The notes beneath the pieces were generated by a model. The model saw only the letters and a list, made by a program, of their open reading frames with translations. It did no database searches and had not been told where the DNA came from. 64,000 nucleotides of DNA from Actinopolyspora mzabensis (lineage in GTDB: Bacteria > Actinomycetota > Actinomycetes > Mycobacteriales > Pseudonocardiaceae), in NCBI RefSeq assembly GCF_900101095.1, contig NZ_FNFM01000001.1:1-64000 (forward strand), in the 5' to 3' direction. Position 1 is the stretch's first letter, and each line of letters starts with the position of its first letter. Shown here piece by piece: positions 42,520 to 51,700 of this stretch. Both the position numbers and the translations under genes were made by a program.

Positions 42520-44214
42520 ATGCCGAAGGTTCCCGTCATGCAGGCTGTCGTCGACGTCCTCGAATCCGAGGGAGTCGACGTCGCGTTCGGCTGCCCCGGG
42601 GCGGCCATCCTGCCGCTGTACGCGGCGCTGGAGCACCGCGACATCGAGCACCTGACCGTGCGCCACGAGGAGGGCGCCACCCACATGGCAGACGGGTGGT
42701 CCCGCACCAACGGCAACGTGGGTGTCGCCATCGGGACCTCCGGTCCTGCGGGCACCAACATGATCACCGGTCTCTACACCGCCCAGGCCGATTCCGTGCC
42801 GATCCTGTGCATCACAGGTCAGGCGGTTTCCGACAAGCTGCACCAGGAGGCCTTCCAGGCGGTCGACATCGTCGACATCGCCAAACCCGTCACCAAATGG
42901 GCGGTGCAGGTGAAGGAAGCCGCCCAGGCGCCGTGGATCTTCCGGGAGGCTTTCCGCGTCGCCCGCTCCGGCAGGCAGGGGCCGGTGCTGATCGACCTGC
43001 CCCTCGACGTGCAGCGGCAGGAGATCGAATGGGACCCGAGCATCGACGCGCCGCTGCCGATTCACCGGGTGGAGCCGCACCAACCCCGGGTGGAACGCGC
43101 GCTGGACATGCTGCAGCGGGCCGAACGTCCGCTGATCCTCTCCGGGGGCGGCGTGGTGCTGGGCGAGGCGCACGAGCGGTTGCGCGAACTCGCCGAACTG
43201 CTGGGCATCCCGGTGCAGGTCACCCTGATGGGCAAGGGGTCCTTCCCCGAGGATCACGAACTCTGGGCGGGTATGACCGGTATCCAGACCAGCCAGCGCT
43301 ACGGGAACCAGTCCTTCATGGAGTCCGACCTGGTGCTGGCGCTGGGTGCGCGCTTCGGTGACCGGCACACCGGAGCGTTGGACGTCTACCGCGGGGATCG
43401 CCGGTTCATCCACGTCGACATCGAGCCCACTCAGCTGGGCAAGGTGTTCGGTCCCGATCTGGGCATCGTCTCCGACACCGGGCCGTTCCTGAACGCGCTG
43501 CTGGAAACCGCTCGACGCCGTTCGGCCGCACCCCGGTTCCACTCCTGGGTGGACCGGGTCAACGAGCTCAAGAAGACCCACACCAGGCCGGACGACTACG
43601 ACAGCGTGCCGATCAAGGCCCCCAGGGTGTTCCGGGAGATCAACGAGATCTTCGGGCCGGACACCTACTTCACCACCGCGATCGGGCTGTACCAGATCTG
43701 GTCCGGGCAGTTCCAACGTACCCACAAACCCAGGCACTACCAGGTGTGCGGCCAGGCCGGTCCGCTCGGCTGGGAGATTCCCGCCGCGATCGGGGTCAAG
43801 TCGGCCGAGCCCTCGGCCGAGGTCGTCTCGGTGGTGGGGGACTACTCCTTCCAGTTCCTCGTGGAGGAGCTGGCCGTGGCCGCGCAGTACGACGTCGGTT
43901 TCGTGATCATCATGCTCAACAACGAGTACCTCGGGCTGATTCGCATGGCCGAACAGGGCTACGACATGAACACCGAGGTCGACCTGCACTACGACGAGCA
44001 CGGCACGGACAACGTGAAGGTGATGGAGGCCTACGGCTGTTCCGGGCGTCGCGTGCTCGATCCCGCCGAACTCGGCGAGACCATCGAGTGGGCGCGCAAG
44101 GAAGCGGTGGCCACCAGCAGGCCGGTGCTTGTCGAGGTGATGATCGAGCGCGAGGCCAACACCGCCAACGGGGTCCGTATCGACGCGATGAACGAGCCGG
44201 AACCGGTCGGCTGA
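42520..44214 (+). CDS. gcl: Glyoxylate carboligase (tartronate-semialdehyde synthase)
   Basis: 564-residue ThDP- and FAD-family enzyme that joins two glyoxylates to tartronate semialdehyde and CO2. Gcl-specific segments: GTSGPAGTNMITGLYTAQAD, SVPILCITGQAVSDKLHQE, AVDIVDIAKPVTKWAV and the ThDP/Mg motif VVGDYSFQFLVEELAVAAQY through LNNEYLGLI. At the position where E. coli Gcl is known for Val51 instead of the canonical ThDP-activating Glu, this protein reads VRHEEGATH, i.e. Glu50. ATG at 42520 has GGAGAGG 11 nt upstream. It sits downstream of hyi and glxR and before glycerate kinase. Confidence 0.93.
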   Translation: MPKVPVMQAVVDVLESEGVDVAFGCPGAAILPLYAALEHRDIEHLTVRHEEGATHMADGWSRTNGNVGVAIGTSGPAGTNMITGLYTAQADSVPILCITGQAVSDKLHQEAFQAVDIVDIAKPVTKWAVQVKEAAQAPWIFREAFRVARSGRQGPVLIDLPLDVQRQEIEWDPSIDAPLPIHRVEPHQPRVERALDMLQRAERPLILSGGGVVLGEAHERLRELAELLGIPVQVTLMGKGSFPEDHELWAGMTGIQTSQRYGNQSFMESDLVLALGARFGDRHTGALDVYRGDRRFIHVDIEPTQLGKVFGPDLGIVSDTGPFLNALLETARRRSAAPRFHSWVDRVNELKKTHTRPDDYDSVPIKAPRVFREINEIFGPDTYFTTAIGLYQIWSGQFQRTHKPRHYQVCGQAGPLGWEIPAAIGVKSAEPSAEVVSVVGDYSFQFLVEELAVAAQYDVGFVIIMLNNEYLGLIRMAEQGYDMNTEVDLHYDEHGTDNVKVMEAYGCSGRRVLDPAELGETIEWARKEAVATSRPVLVEVMIEREANTANGVRIDAMNEPEPVG

Positions 44215-44351
44215 TCGGTTCCCCGCTTCGGGTCGGGCCACTCCGTCCGGCCGTGACTACCCGTACCGCCCGCCGCCCCGGGCCACCTCCGATCGGCCCG
44301 CGGCGCGGCACGGGTTCCGAGACCGGGGTCGACCGGACGGTCGACGCCAGG

Positions 44352-44395
44352 GGTGCCCTCTGCCTCGGTGCCGGGCTTAACTGGCAGGGGGCACC
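44352..44395. other. Hairpin between gcl and glycerate kinase
   Basis: GGTGCCCTCTGCC (44352-44364) pairs with GGCAGGGGGCACC (44383-44395) with one mismatch and an 18-nt loop. No T tract follows, so it may be an mRNA-stabilising or attenuating structure 27 bp before the glycerate kinase start. Confidence 0.55.
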
Positions 44396-44421
44396 CTCTC
44401 TTCGAAGATGCGGAGCGTGTT

Positions 44422-45546
44422 GTGACTGGTCATGTTCTCGTGGCACCGGACAAGTTCAAGGGGTCGCTGACCGCGGCCGAGGTCGCCGAGGCGGTCACCG
44501 CGGGGCTGCGCGGCAGGATGCCCGCGGTCGCGGTCCGCGGCAGCCCGGTCGCAGACGGGGGCGACGGCACCGTGCGGGCAGCGCTGGCCACCGGGCGGTT
44601 CGAACGTTCGCTCGTGCGGGTGACCGGGCCGACCGGTAGGAGAGTGGACGCGGAGATCGCGGTCGGCGAGACGACCGCGGTCGTCGAGCTCGCCTCGGCC
44701 TCCGGGCTCGCGCTGCTCGCGCCCGGCGAGTTCGATCCGCTGCGGGCCTCCAGCCACGGGACCGGGGAGCTGATCGTCGCCGCGCTGGACGCCGGGGTGA
44801 GCGGGATCGTGCTCGGTGTCGGCGGCAGTGCCTGCACCGACGGTGGGGCGGGAATGCTCACCGCGTTGGGAGCCCGGCTCAGCGATGCGGCCGGGAATCC
44901 GCTCTCCCCCGGAGGTGGGGGACTCGAACGGATCGCCGAGGCCGATCTGTCCGGTTTGGACCCGCGTCTGGCAGACGTGGACCTGGTGTTGGCATCCGAT
45001 GTGGACAACCCGCTGTGTGGTTCCTCCGGCGCCGCGCATGTCTACGGCCCCCAGAAGGGCGCGAGTGCGGAGCAGGTGCGGCGGCTCGATGGCGCACTGG
45101 AGCGGTTCGCCGAGGTGATCGGCCGCGCCACCGGGGAGTCGGCCGCCGACCGTCCCGGCGCCGGTGCGGCGGGTGGCGTGGGGTACGGAGCCATGACCGC
45201 GCTGTCCGCGAGGTTCCGCTCCGGCAGCGACGTGGTGCTCGAACTCGTCGACTTCGACCGCGATCTGGCTGGTGCGGCGCTGGTGGTGACCGGGGAGGGC
45301 GCGCTGGACGAACAGACGCTGCACGGCAAGGTTCCCGCGGCCGTGGCCGCGCGTGCCGCCGAGGCGGGTGTGCCCACCGTGGCCGTGGCGGGCAAGTGCT
45401 CGTTGTCCCGGCAACGTCTGCGGGACGGCGGTTTCACGGCGGTCTACGCCTTGGCGCACCTGCAGCCCGACCCCGCCCGCTCCATCGAGGGGGCCGCCCA
45501 CCTCCTCCAGCGAGTGGGCGAGCACATCGCCGACGACTTTCTGTGA
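44422..45546 (+). CDS. glxK: Glycerate 2-kinase (GlxK/GarK family)
   Basis: 374-residue kinase that phosphorylates D-glycerate with ATP, delivering carbon to glycolysis. Typical segments: VLVAPDKFKGSLTAAEVAEAV, GSPVADGGDGTV, LGVGGSACTDGGAGMLTALG, VLASDVDNPLCG with YGPQKGAS, and VVTGEGALDEQTLHGKVP. GTG at 44422 (VTGHVLVAPDKF) was chosen as the family-like start. It is the terminal step of the hyi-glxR-gcl-glxK set. Confidence 0.95.
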   Translation: MTGHVLVAPDKFKGSLTAAEVAEAVTAGLRGRMPAVAVRGSPVADGGDGTVRAALATGRFERSLVRVTGPTGRRVDAEIAVGETTAVVELASASGLALLAPGEFDPLRASSHGTGELIVAALDAGVSGIVLGVGGSACTDGGAGMLTALGARLSDAAGNPLSPGGGGLERIAEADLSGLDPRLADVDLVLASDVDNPLCGSSGAAHVYGPQKGASAEQVRRLDGALERFAEVIGRATGESAADRPGAGAAGGVGYGAMTALSARFRSGSDVVLELVDFDRDLAGAALVVTGEGALDEQTLHGKVPAAVAARAAEAGVPTVAVAGKCSLSRQRLRDGGFTAVYALAHLQPDPARSIEGAAHLLQRVGEHIADDFL

Positions 45547-45560
45547 TGTTCCCCGCTCGG

Positions 45561-45705
45561 GCAGCGTGGTTGCGTAGCGGTCACGTGAGTGGGCGCCTTG
45601 GGAGCGTCGGGCCGGCTTTTGAGTAGCGACCTACGTGGCGAGCGGCCTGGCCTCGCGATGCATCCGCCTCACGCGCTCGAGACACTCACGCTGCGACACT
45701 CACGG
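45561..45705 (+). repeat. Dispersed repeat element, family B copy 2
   Basis: Direct-repeat partner of 41011-41154, 4.55 kb away, with the same order of conserved blocks. It flanks the glxR-gcl-glxK segment together with its partner. Confidence 0.75.
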
Positions 45706-45735
45706 TGACTTCCCGACGGCGCTCTCCGGGGCGGA

Positions 45736-45751
45736 AATTTCGCGAGAAATC
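45736..45751 (+). repeat. 16-bp dispersed palindrome, copy 8
   Basis: AATTTCGCGAGAAATC followed by GACG. With copy 9 it forms an 18-bp perfect inverted repeat about 35 bp apart, so the pair can fold into one long hairpin. Confidence 0.75.
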
Positions 45752-45787
45752 GACGCCCACGAGCAGCGGTGGGGCACCGGCTCCGTC

Positions 45788-45803
45788 GATTTCTCGCGAA
45801 ATC
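45788..45803 (-). repeat. 16-bp dispersed palindrome, copy 9
   Basis: GATTTCTCGCGAAATC in reverse orientation, preceded by CGTC; inverted partner of copy 8. Confidence 0.75.
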
Positions 45804-45969
45804 GCCGTGCGGGGGGACGGCGCGGTGCCGCACTCCGACCACTCCCGCAGGCCACACTCCTACCACCCTCCCGGTCGGCACCGCTGCGAGAGGTCCCGCC
45901 ACCTGCACCGCCACGCGGATCGAGCGGCTCACGGTCATCCGCCAGGGGTTGACCGAACAGGGGATAGGG

Positions 45970-45986
45970 TTCAACATTTTGTTGAA
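45970..45986. promoter_or_regulatory. Putative operator of the allantoinase operon
   Basis: TTCAACATTTTGTTGAA, a perfect inverted repeat (7-bp arms, TTT centre) ending 23 bp before the allantoinase start. It is the same motif as at 39100 upstream of uraD, and its place suggests repression by promoter blocking. Confidence 0.65.
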
Positions 45987-46009
45987 AATTTAGTTGGGAG
46001 GTAGTCGCG

Positions 46010-47383
46010 GTGGTCGAACCCGTCAACTCCTCGGCTCCGGAATTCGACGTCGTGTTCCGCGCGCGGAGGTTGATCGGCCCTAACGGGGAGGTATCCGGCA
46101 GTGTGGGCGTCCGGGAGGGACGCATCGCGGCCGTCGAAGCCCTCGACGCCCCGATGCGGGGTGCCCGCACCGTCGAGCTCGCCGAGGACGAGGTCCTGCT
46201 CCCCGGCATGGTGGACAGCCACGTGCACGTCAACGATCCCGGCCGCTCCGAGTGGGAGGGGTTCCCCACCGCGACCCGCGCGGCCGCCGAGGGCGGCATC
46301 ACCACGATCGTCGACATGCCGCTGAACTGCCTGCCGCCGACCATCGACGCGGAATCACTGGAGGTCAAGCGCAAGGTCGCCGAGAACAACGTGCACGTCG
46401 ACGTCGGCTTCTGGGGCGGCGCCGTGCACGGCAACCTCGACGAACTGCGCGGGCTGCACGAGAGCGGTGTCTACGGGTTCAAGTGCTTCCTGCTCCACTC
46501 GGGGGTGGACGAGTTCCCGCCGCTGGACTCCACCGAGCTGGAGCGGGCGCTGCGCATCGTCGCGGAGCTGGACGCGACGATGATCGTGCACGCGGAGGAC
46601 TCCGACGCCATCGAGCACGCCCCGAGCGCGCACGGTGAGAACTACCGCGACTTCCTGCACTCCCGGCCGCGCGGCGCCGAGAACATGGCCATCGCCCAGG
46701 TGCTCGAACTCGCCCGGCGAACCGGGGCCCGCGTGCACATCCTGCACCTGTCCTCCTCCGACGCGCTCCCGATGATCGCCTCGGCACGTGCCGACGGGGT
46801 GCGGGTGACCGTGGAGACCTGTCCGCACTACCTGTCCTTCACCTCCGAGGAGATCCCGGACGGCGCCACCCAGTTCAAGTGCTGCCCGCCGGTGCGGGAG
46901 GCCGCCAACCGCGAGCTGCTGTGGCGAGGACTGGCCGACGGGCTCATCGACTGCGTGGTCAGTGACCACTCGCCGTGCACTCCGGAGCTCAAGCGGCTGG
47001 ACATCGGCGACTTCGGCGTCGCCTGGGGAGGGGTCTCCAGCCTGCAACTCGGACTGTCGGCGGTGTGGAGCCAGGCCAGGATCCGGGGCTTCGAGCTGAG
47101 CGACGTCGTGTCCTGGATGTCGTCCGGCCCGGCCCGGGTCTCCGGGCTGCGCGACAAGGGAGCCCTCGCGGTCGGTTCCCACGCCGATCTGTGCGTTTTC
47201 GCGCCGGACGAGGCCTACGTGGTCGACGCGGAGAAGCTCCAGCACCGCAACGCGGTGAGCGCCTACCACGGCCGAGCTCTGGCCGGAGTGGTGCGCTCGA
47301 CCTGGCTGCGCGGTACACCGATCGCCGGTCCGGAAGCCGGGGACGCCCCCACGGGCAAGTTGCTCAACCGAGGAGAAGCATGA
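46010..47383 (+). CDS. allB: Allantoinase
   Basis: 457-residue amidohydrolase that opens allantoin to allantoate. Metal-site residues: HVH in VDSHVHVNDPG (H71, H73), the carboxylated Lys K158 in GVYGFKCFLLHSG, His in MIVHAEDSD and HILHLSSSDA, and Asp in VVSDHSPCTP. GTG at 46010 has GGGAGG 8 nt upstream. The stop overlaps the allantoicase ATG (ATGA). The operator at 45970 sits at the promoter. Confidence 0.97.
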   Translation: MVEPVNSSAPEFDVVFRARRLIGPNGEVSGSVGVREGRIAAVEALDAPMRGARTVELAEDEVLLPGMVDSHVHVNDPGRSEWEGFPTATRAAAEGGITTIVDMPLNCLPPTIDAESLEVKRKVAENNVHVDVGFWGGAVHGNLDELRGLHESGVYGFKCFLLHSGVDEFPPLDSTELERALRIVAELDATMIVHAEDSDAIEHAPSAHGENYRDFLHSRPRGAENMAIAQVLELARRTGARVHILHLSSSDALPMIASARADGVRVTVETCPHYLSFTSEEIPDGATQFKCCPPVREAANRELLWRGLADGLIDCVVSDHSPCTPELKRLDIGDFGVAWGGVSSLQLGLSAVWSQARIRGFELSDVVSWMSSGPARVSGLRDKGALAVGSHADLCVFAPDEAYVVDAEKLQHRNAVSAYHGRALAGVVRSTWLRGTPIAGPEAGDAPTGKLLNRGEA

Positions 47384-48549
47384 GCCGGAACCAGGACACC
47401 ACGAGCGAGGATGCGTACCGCTCGTCGTTGCCCGATCTCGCCTCCCGGGTCTACGGCGGCTCGGCCGAGTACGCCAACGACGAGTTCTTCGCCGAGCGGG
47501 AGAACCTCCTCAAACCCGAGGAGCCCACCTACCAGCCCTACAGCTTCGGCCACAAGGGACAGATCTACGACGGCTGGGAGACCCGCAGGCGCCGGGAGCC
47601 GGGTTTCGACCACGCGCTCGTCCGACTCGGCCTGCCCGGCTTGATCCGCAGGCTCGTCGTCGACACCTCGTTCTTCAAGGGCAACTATCCACCGGAGGTC
47701 TCGGTGCAGGCCTGCGCGGTGGAGGGGTACCCCGATCCGGCGGAGCTCGAACACGCGGAGTGGGAGGAGATCCTGCCGCCCAGCCCGGTCGAGGGCCACA
47801 CCCGCAACGTCTTCGACGTGGATCCGCCGCACCGCTACACCCACGTTCGGCTGTGCATGCATCCGGACGGCGGTATCGCTCGGCTGCGGGTGCACGGTGA
47901 GCCGGTGGCGGATCCGCGCTGGGTCTCCGACCGCTTCGATCTGGGCGCGTTGGAGAACGGCGGCCGGGTCACCGGTTGCAGCAACATGTTCTTCTCCTCG
48001 CCGTCGAACCTGTTCGCTCCCGGACTGGCCCGGGTGATGGGAGAGGGCTGGGAGACCGCGCGCCGTAGGGACGACGGCAACGACTGGGTCTCGGTGCGGC
48101 TGGCCGCGGCCGGGACCGTGGAGCGCGCCGAGGTGGACACCAGCCACTTCAAGGGCAACGCGCCGGGTTGGGCATCGCTCTCCGGTTGCGACGCCCGCGA
48201 GGCCGACCCGGAGGATCCGGCCTCCTGGAGCGAGTTGCTGCCGCGCACCGGGTTGCGGCCCGACACCTGCCACCGGTTCCGCCTGCCGGTACGTGCCGAG
48301 GTCACCCACGTGCGGCTGGACGTGTTCCCGGACGGTGGGATGGCCCGGTTGCGGCTGCACGGCCGGGCGGCCGAGGACGGACTGCGGCACCTGGTGGCCC
48401 GGTGGTTCAATCAGCTGCCTCCGAGGCAGGCCCGGGAGGTGTTGACCGGCACGGCCGGGCTGGACGAGGTCGCGGCGGAGGCACTGCTCGCGCGCGGGCC
48501 GATACCCGAGGACGCGGAGCTCCCGCCCGAGCTCACGGGCCTGCTCTGA
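47380..48549 (+). CDS. alc: Allantoicase
   Basis: 389 residues; splits allantoate to ureidoglycolate and urea. The two jelly-roll repeats are clear: GHKGQIYDGWETRRRREPG with VVDTSFFKGNYPPEVSVQA, and GEGWETARRRDDGNDW with EVDTSHFKGNAPGWASLSG. A C-terminal tail of about 50 residues (VARWFNQLPPRQAREVLTG) extends beyond the usual 330-345 and looks like the N-terminal helices of OHCU decarboxylase. It is translationally coupled to allantoinase. A ureidoglycolate lyase gene, the next step, is not in the window. Confidence 0.95.
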   Translation: MSRNQDTTSEDAYRSSLPDLASRVYGGSAEYANDEFFAERENLLKPEEPTYQPYSFGHKGQIYDGWETRRRREPGFDHALVRLGLPGLIRRLVVDTSFFKGNYPPEVSVQACAVEGYPDPAELEHAEWEEILPPSPVEGHTRNVFDVDPPHRYTHVRLCMHPDGGIARLRVHGEPVADPRWVSDRFDLGALENGGRVTGCSNMFFSSPSNLFAPGLARVMGEGWETARRRDDGNDWVSVRLAAAGTVERAEVDTSHFKGNAPGWASLSGCDAREADPEDPASWSELLPRTGLRPDTCHRFRLPVRAEVTHVRLDVFPDGGMARLRLHGRAAEDGLRHLVARWFNQLPPRQAREVLTGTAGLDEVAAEALLARGPIPEDAELPPELTGLL

Positions 48550-48601
48550 AATCGTTCGAGTAGCTGCCCCACGGAAGCCGCGGGCGCCGGGTACGGATGT
48601 C

Positions 48602-48617
48602 AATTTCTCGCGAAATC
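48602..48617 (-). repeat. 16-bp dispersed palindrome, copy 10
   Basis: AATTTCTCGCGAAATC, reverse orientation, 50 bp after the allantoicase stop. It is the last copy seen; none occurs in the core-gene region to the right. Confidence 0.75.
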
Positions 48618-48712
48618 GCTGTGCCGCCGGTGTCCGTGTCCCGCCGGTACTGCCCTGTTCGGGCGGTACCGGCGGGATGAATCTTGACCCCGTCCGACGA
48701 ATCGGACAAGAT

Positions 48713-48777
48713 CCCTCAGCAACAACACAGTGACAAACACGAAAAAACAAGATCACACACTGTGTTGTTGCTGAGGG
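48713..48777. promoter_or_regulatory. 20-bp perfect inverted repeat at the beta-galactosidase translation start
   Basis: The arms at 48713-48732 (CCCTCAGCAACAACACAGTG) and 48758-48777 are perfect reverse complements around a 25-nt A-rich spacer. The right arm contains the first half of the Shine-Dalgarno GAGGGAGG (48773-48780) that serves the ATG at 48786. As RNA it could mask the ribosome site; as DNA it could be an operator or terminator. The neighbourhood is clearly less GC-rich than the gene. Confidence 0.75.
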
Positions 48778-48785
48778 AGGTGCTC

Positions 48786-51700
48786 ATGAGCGCGAGACGT
48801 GGATTACGTCCCGCGGGCTGGTTGGCCTCGGCAACGGCGATGGCCGTCATGGTCGTGCTGGCGCCCGCCACGGCGCAGGCACGGCAGTCGGACGGTCCCA
48901 CCGATCCCGCCACGGTCGAGTCCTACTTGGAGGACCCGAGCAGGGTCGGGGAGAACCAGCAGCCACATCACGCTTACCTACGCCCCTACGACAACGCGGA
49001 ACAGGCGTTGCGCGCCGCACGCCAGGACACCGCGGCGAAACAGGACCGCCCCACCCGTTGGACCAAGTCGTTGGACGGGCAGTGGCGGTTCCGCTACACC
49101 GATCACTACCGCGAACTCCCCGAAGGCTGGCAGCGCGGAAGCCGCACCAGGCAGTGGGACGACATCTCGGTGCCGGGAGTCTGGCAACAGCAGGGATACG
49201 GTCATCCCGTCTACCGCAACGTCTCCTCCGAGGTGTCCCCGTACGATCCGCCGAAGGTTCCCGACGACGTGAACCCGACCGGTGCCTACGTCCGGGAGTT
49301 CCATCTCCCGAAGGACTGGGACGGCAGGCGCCAGCTGCTTCGGTTCGAGGGCGCCACCAGCGGCAACTTCGTGTGGATCAACGGCAACTACGTCGGCTAC
49401 GACCAGGGTGGCTACACCCCGGCGGAGTACGACATCAGCCAGTACCTGCATCCGGGTAAGAACACCATCGCCGTGCGGGTCCACCGCTGGAGCGCGGGCA
49501 GCTACCTGGAGAACATGGACTTCTGGCACTTCTCCGGGATCTTCCGCAGCGTCCGGCTCTACAGCGTGCCGCGCACCCACATGTCCGACGTCACCGTCCG
49601 TACCGATCTGGACGACTCCTACACCGACGCGACACTCGGCATCGGGGTGGATCTGAGTTCGGTCCGGGGCGGCACCACCGGACGGCACCGCGTGCGGGCC
49701 GAGCTATACGGCCCCGGCGGTGACCGGGTGGCCGGGCTCGACGGGACCGCGAAGGTCGAGGGGGGAAGCTCCCGCATCGACCTCAGCCGGAAGATCGAGG
49801 ACCCCGAGCTGTGGAGCGACGAGAACCCCGCGCTCTACACCGTGGTGCTGCGGCTGCTCGGACCCGACGGCGAGGTGGTGCAGACCACCCAGCAGCCGGT
49901 CGGTTTCCGCGAGGTCACCACGAAGGACAGGCAGATCCTGCTCAACGGCAAGCCAGTGAACCTGCGCGGCGTCAACCGACACGAGCACGATCCCGAGACC
50001 GGTCGCACGGTCAGCCGCGAACGCCAGCGGCAGGACGTCGCCCTGATGCGGCGCAACAACATCAACGCGGTACGGACCTCGCACTACCCGAACGATCCGT
50101 ACTGGTACCGGTTGGCCGACCGCAACGGTCTGCTGCTGGCCGACGAGGTCGACACCGAGACCCACTACCGGGAGAACTGCTCCGCGGCCCCCGAACAGGA
50201 CTGTCTCGCCGACCGCCCGGCATGGCAGGCCGCCTTCGCGGATCGGTTCGACGCGATGATGGAGCGCGACAAGAACCACCCGAGCGTGATCATCTGGGAT
50301 ACCGGGAACGAGGCGGGACTCGGCAAGGCCCACTACGACATGGCCGAGCACGCCCGCACGGTCGATCCGACCAGGCTGCTCTACCACCAGGCCAACAACC
50401 ACGGTGGTGACGCGCCCTACGCGGACGTGGCCGGGCCGCGCTATCCCTCGCCCGGTGCGCTGAAGGAGATCGCCCGCACCGAGACCAAACCGGTCGTCAT
50501 GGGCGAGTGGCTGCACGCCATGGGCAACAGCCTCGGGCACTACGAGGACATGTGGAAAACCATCCGCAGCGAGCCCGCCCTGCAGGGCGGATTCGTGTGG
50601 GACTGGGTCGATCAGGGCCTCTCGCGGCAACGCCGGATGCTGCCCGACTCCTCGGGCAACGACATCCCGGTACACGTCAACGGCAACCCCTCGCTGGTCG
50701 AGGGCGTGACGGGCAAGGCGCTGCAGCTGTCCGGAATGGACGACTGGGCGCAGGCCTACCGCGACCCGAAGCTCGGCATAACGGGCGAGGAGGTCACGCT
50801 CGACGTCCGCGTCAAGCCGTTGTCCTGGGACGGTTCCAACACCTTCCTGGCCAAGGGCGACAAGCAGTGGGCACTGCAGATGCCCGATCGCGACCACATC
50901 GAGTTCTTCGTCTACGGCGAGGGCGGCTGGCACACCGCCAGGGTGGAGATCCCCGACGACTGGTGGGGCAACTGGCACCGCATCACCGGCACCTACGACG
51001 GTTCGCAGGTGCGGCTCTTCCTCGACGGTGAGCAGGTGGCTGCCGAGGCCTACGACGGGACGATCGCGCACAACACCATGTACACCGTCACCGTCGGCCG
51101 GAACCAGGAGAAGCACCGGGACAGCTTCGCCGGGCGGACCGCGCACGCCGTGGTCGACAACGCCCGCGTCTACGACAGTGCGCTGGCACCGGGCGACATC
51201 TCCTCCGGTGCCGACCCGGCCCAGCGGGCGGTTCTCGCGCTGAACTTCGACGAGCAGCGACGCGCGGGAGAGTACGAGACGTACGGCTCCTCGCAGTTCG
51301 TGGTGAACGGTCTGGTCAACGCCGACCGCACGCCGCAGCCGGAGCTGAAGCAGCTTGCCTACAGCCACGCTCCGATCCGGTTCGACACGGTCGACGGGGC
51401 CACCGAGGCCGCCGACGGCCGGTTCGTGGTGCGCAACCTCAACCACACCCTGAGCACCGACGCCTACGACCTGCGGTGGAAGCTGATGTCCAACGGTCGC
51501 GAGCTGGCAGCCGGTCCGGTGAACGTGACCGTGGGGCCGGGCGAGAGCCGACAGGTCGACCTGGACCTGCCGAGCGCGGGTGAAACGGAGCGCTTCCTGG
51601 TGCTCACCGCCAAGCTGCGGGAGGCCTCCCGCAGCATCCCCGCGGGGCACACCATCGCCACCGAACAGCTCGCGGCGGGTGGTGAGCAGGCCCCTGCCGC

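Noticed and set aside
5360-48617. CRISPR array
   Set aside because: The 16-bp palindromes are not regularly spaced, occur in both orientations and lie in separate intergenic regions; no cas genes are seen.
5360-48617. parS centromere sites
   Set aside because: The palindrome does not match the TGTTTCACGTGAAACA consensus and copies are spread over 43 kb away from parAB or an origin.
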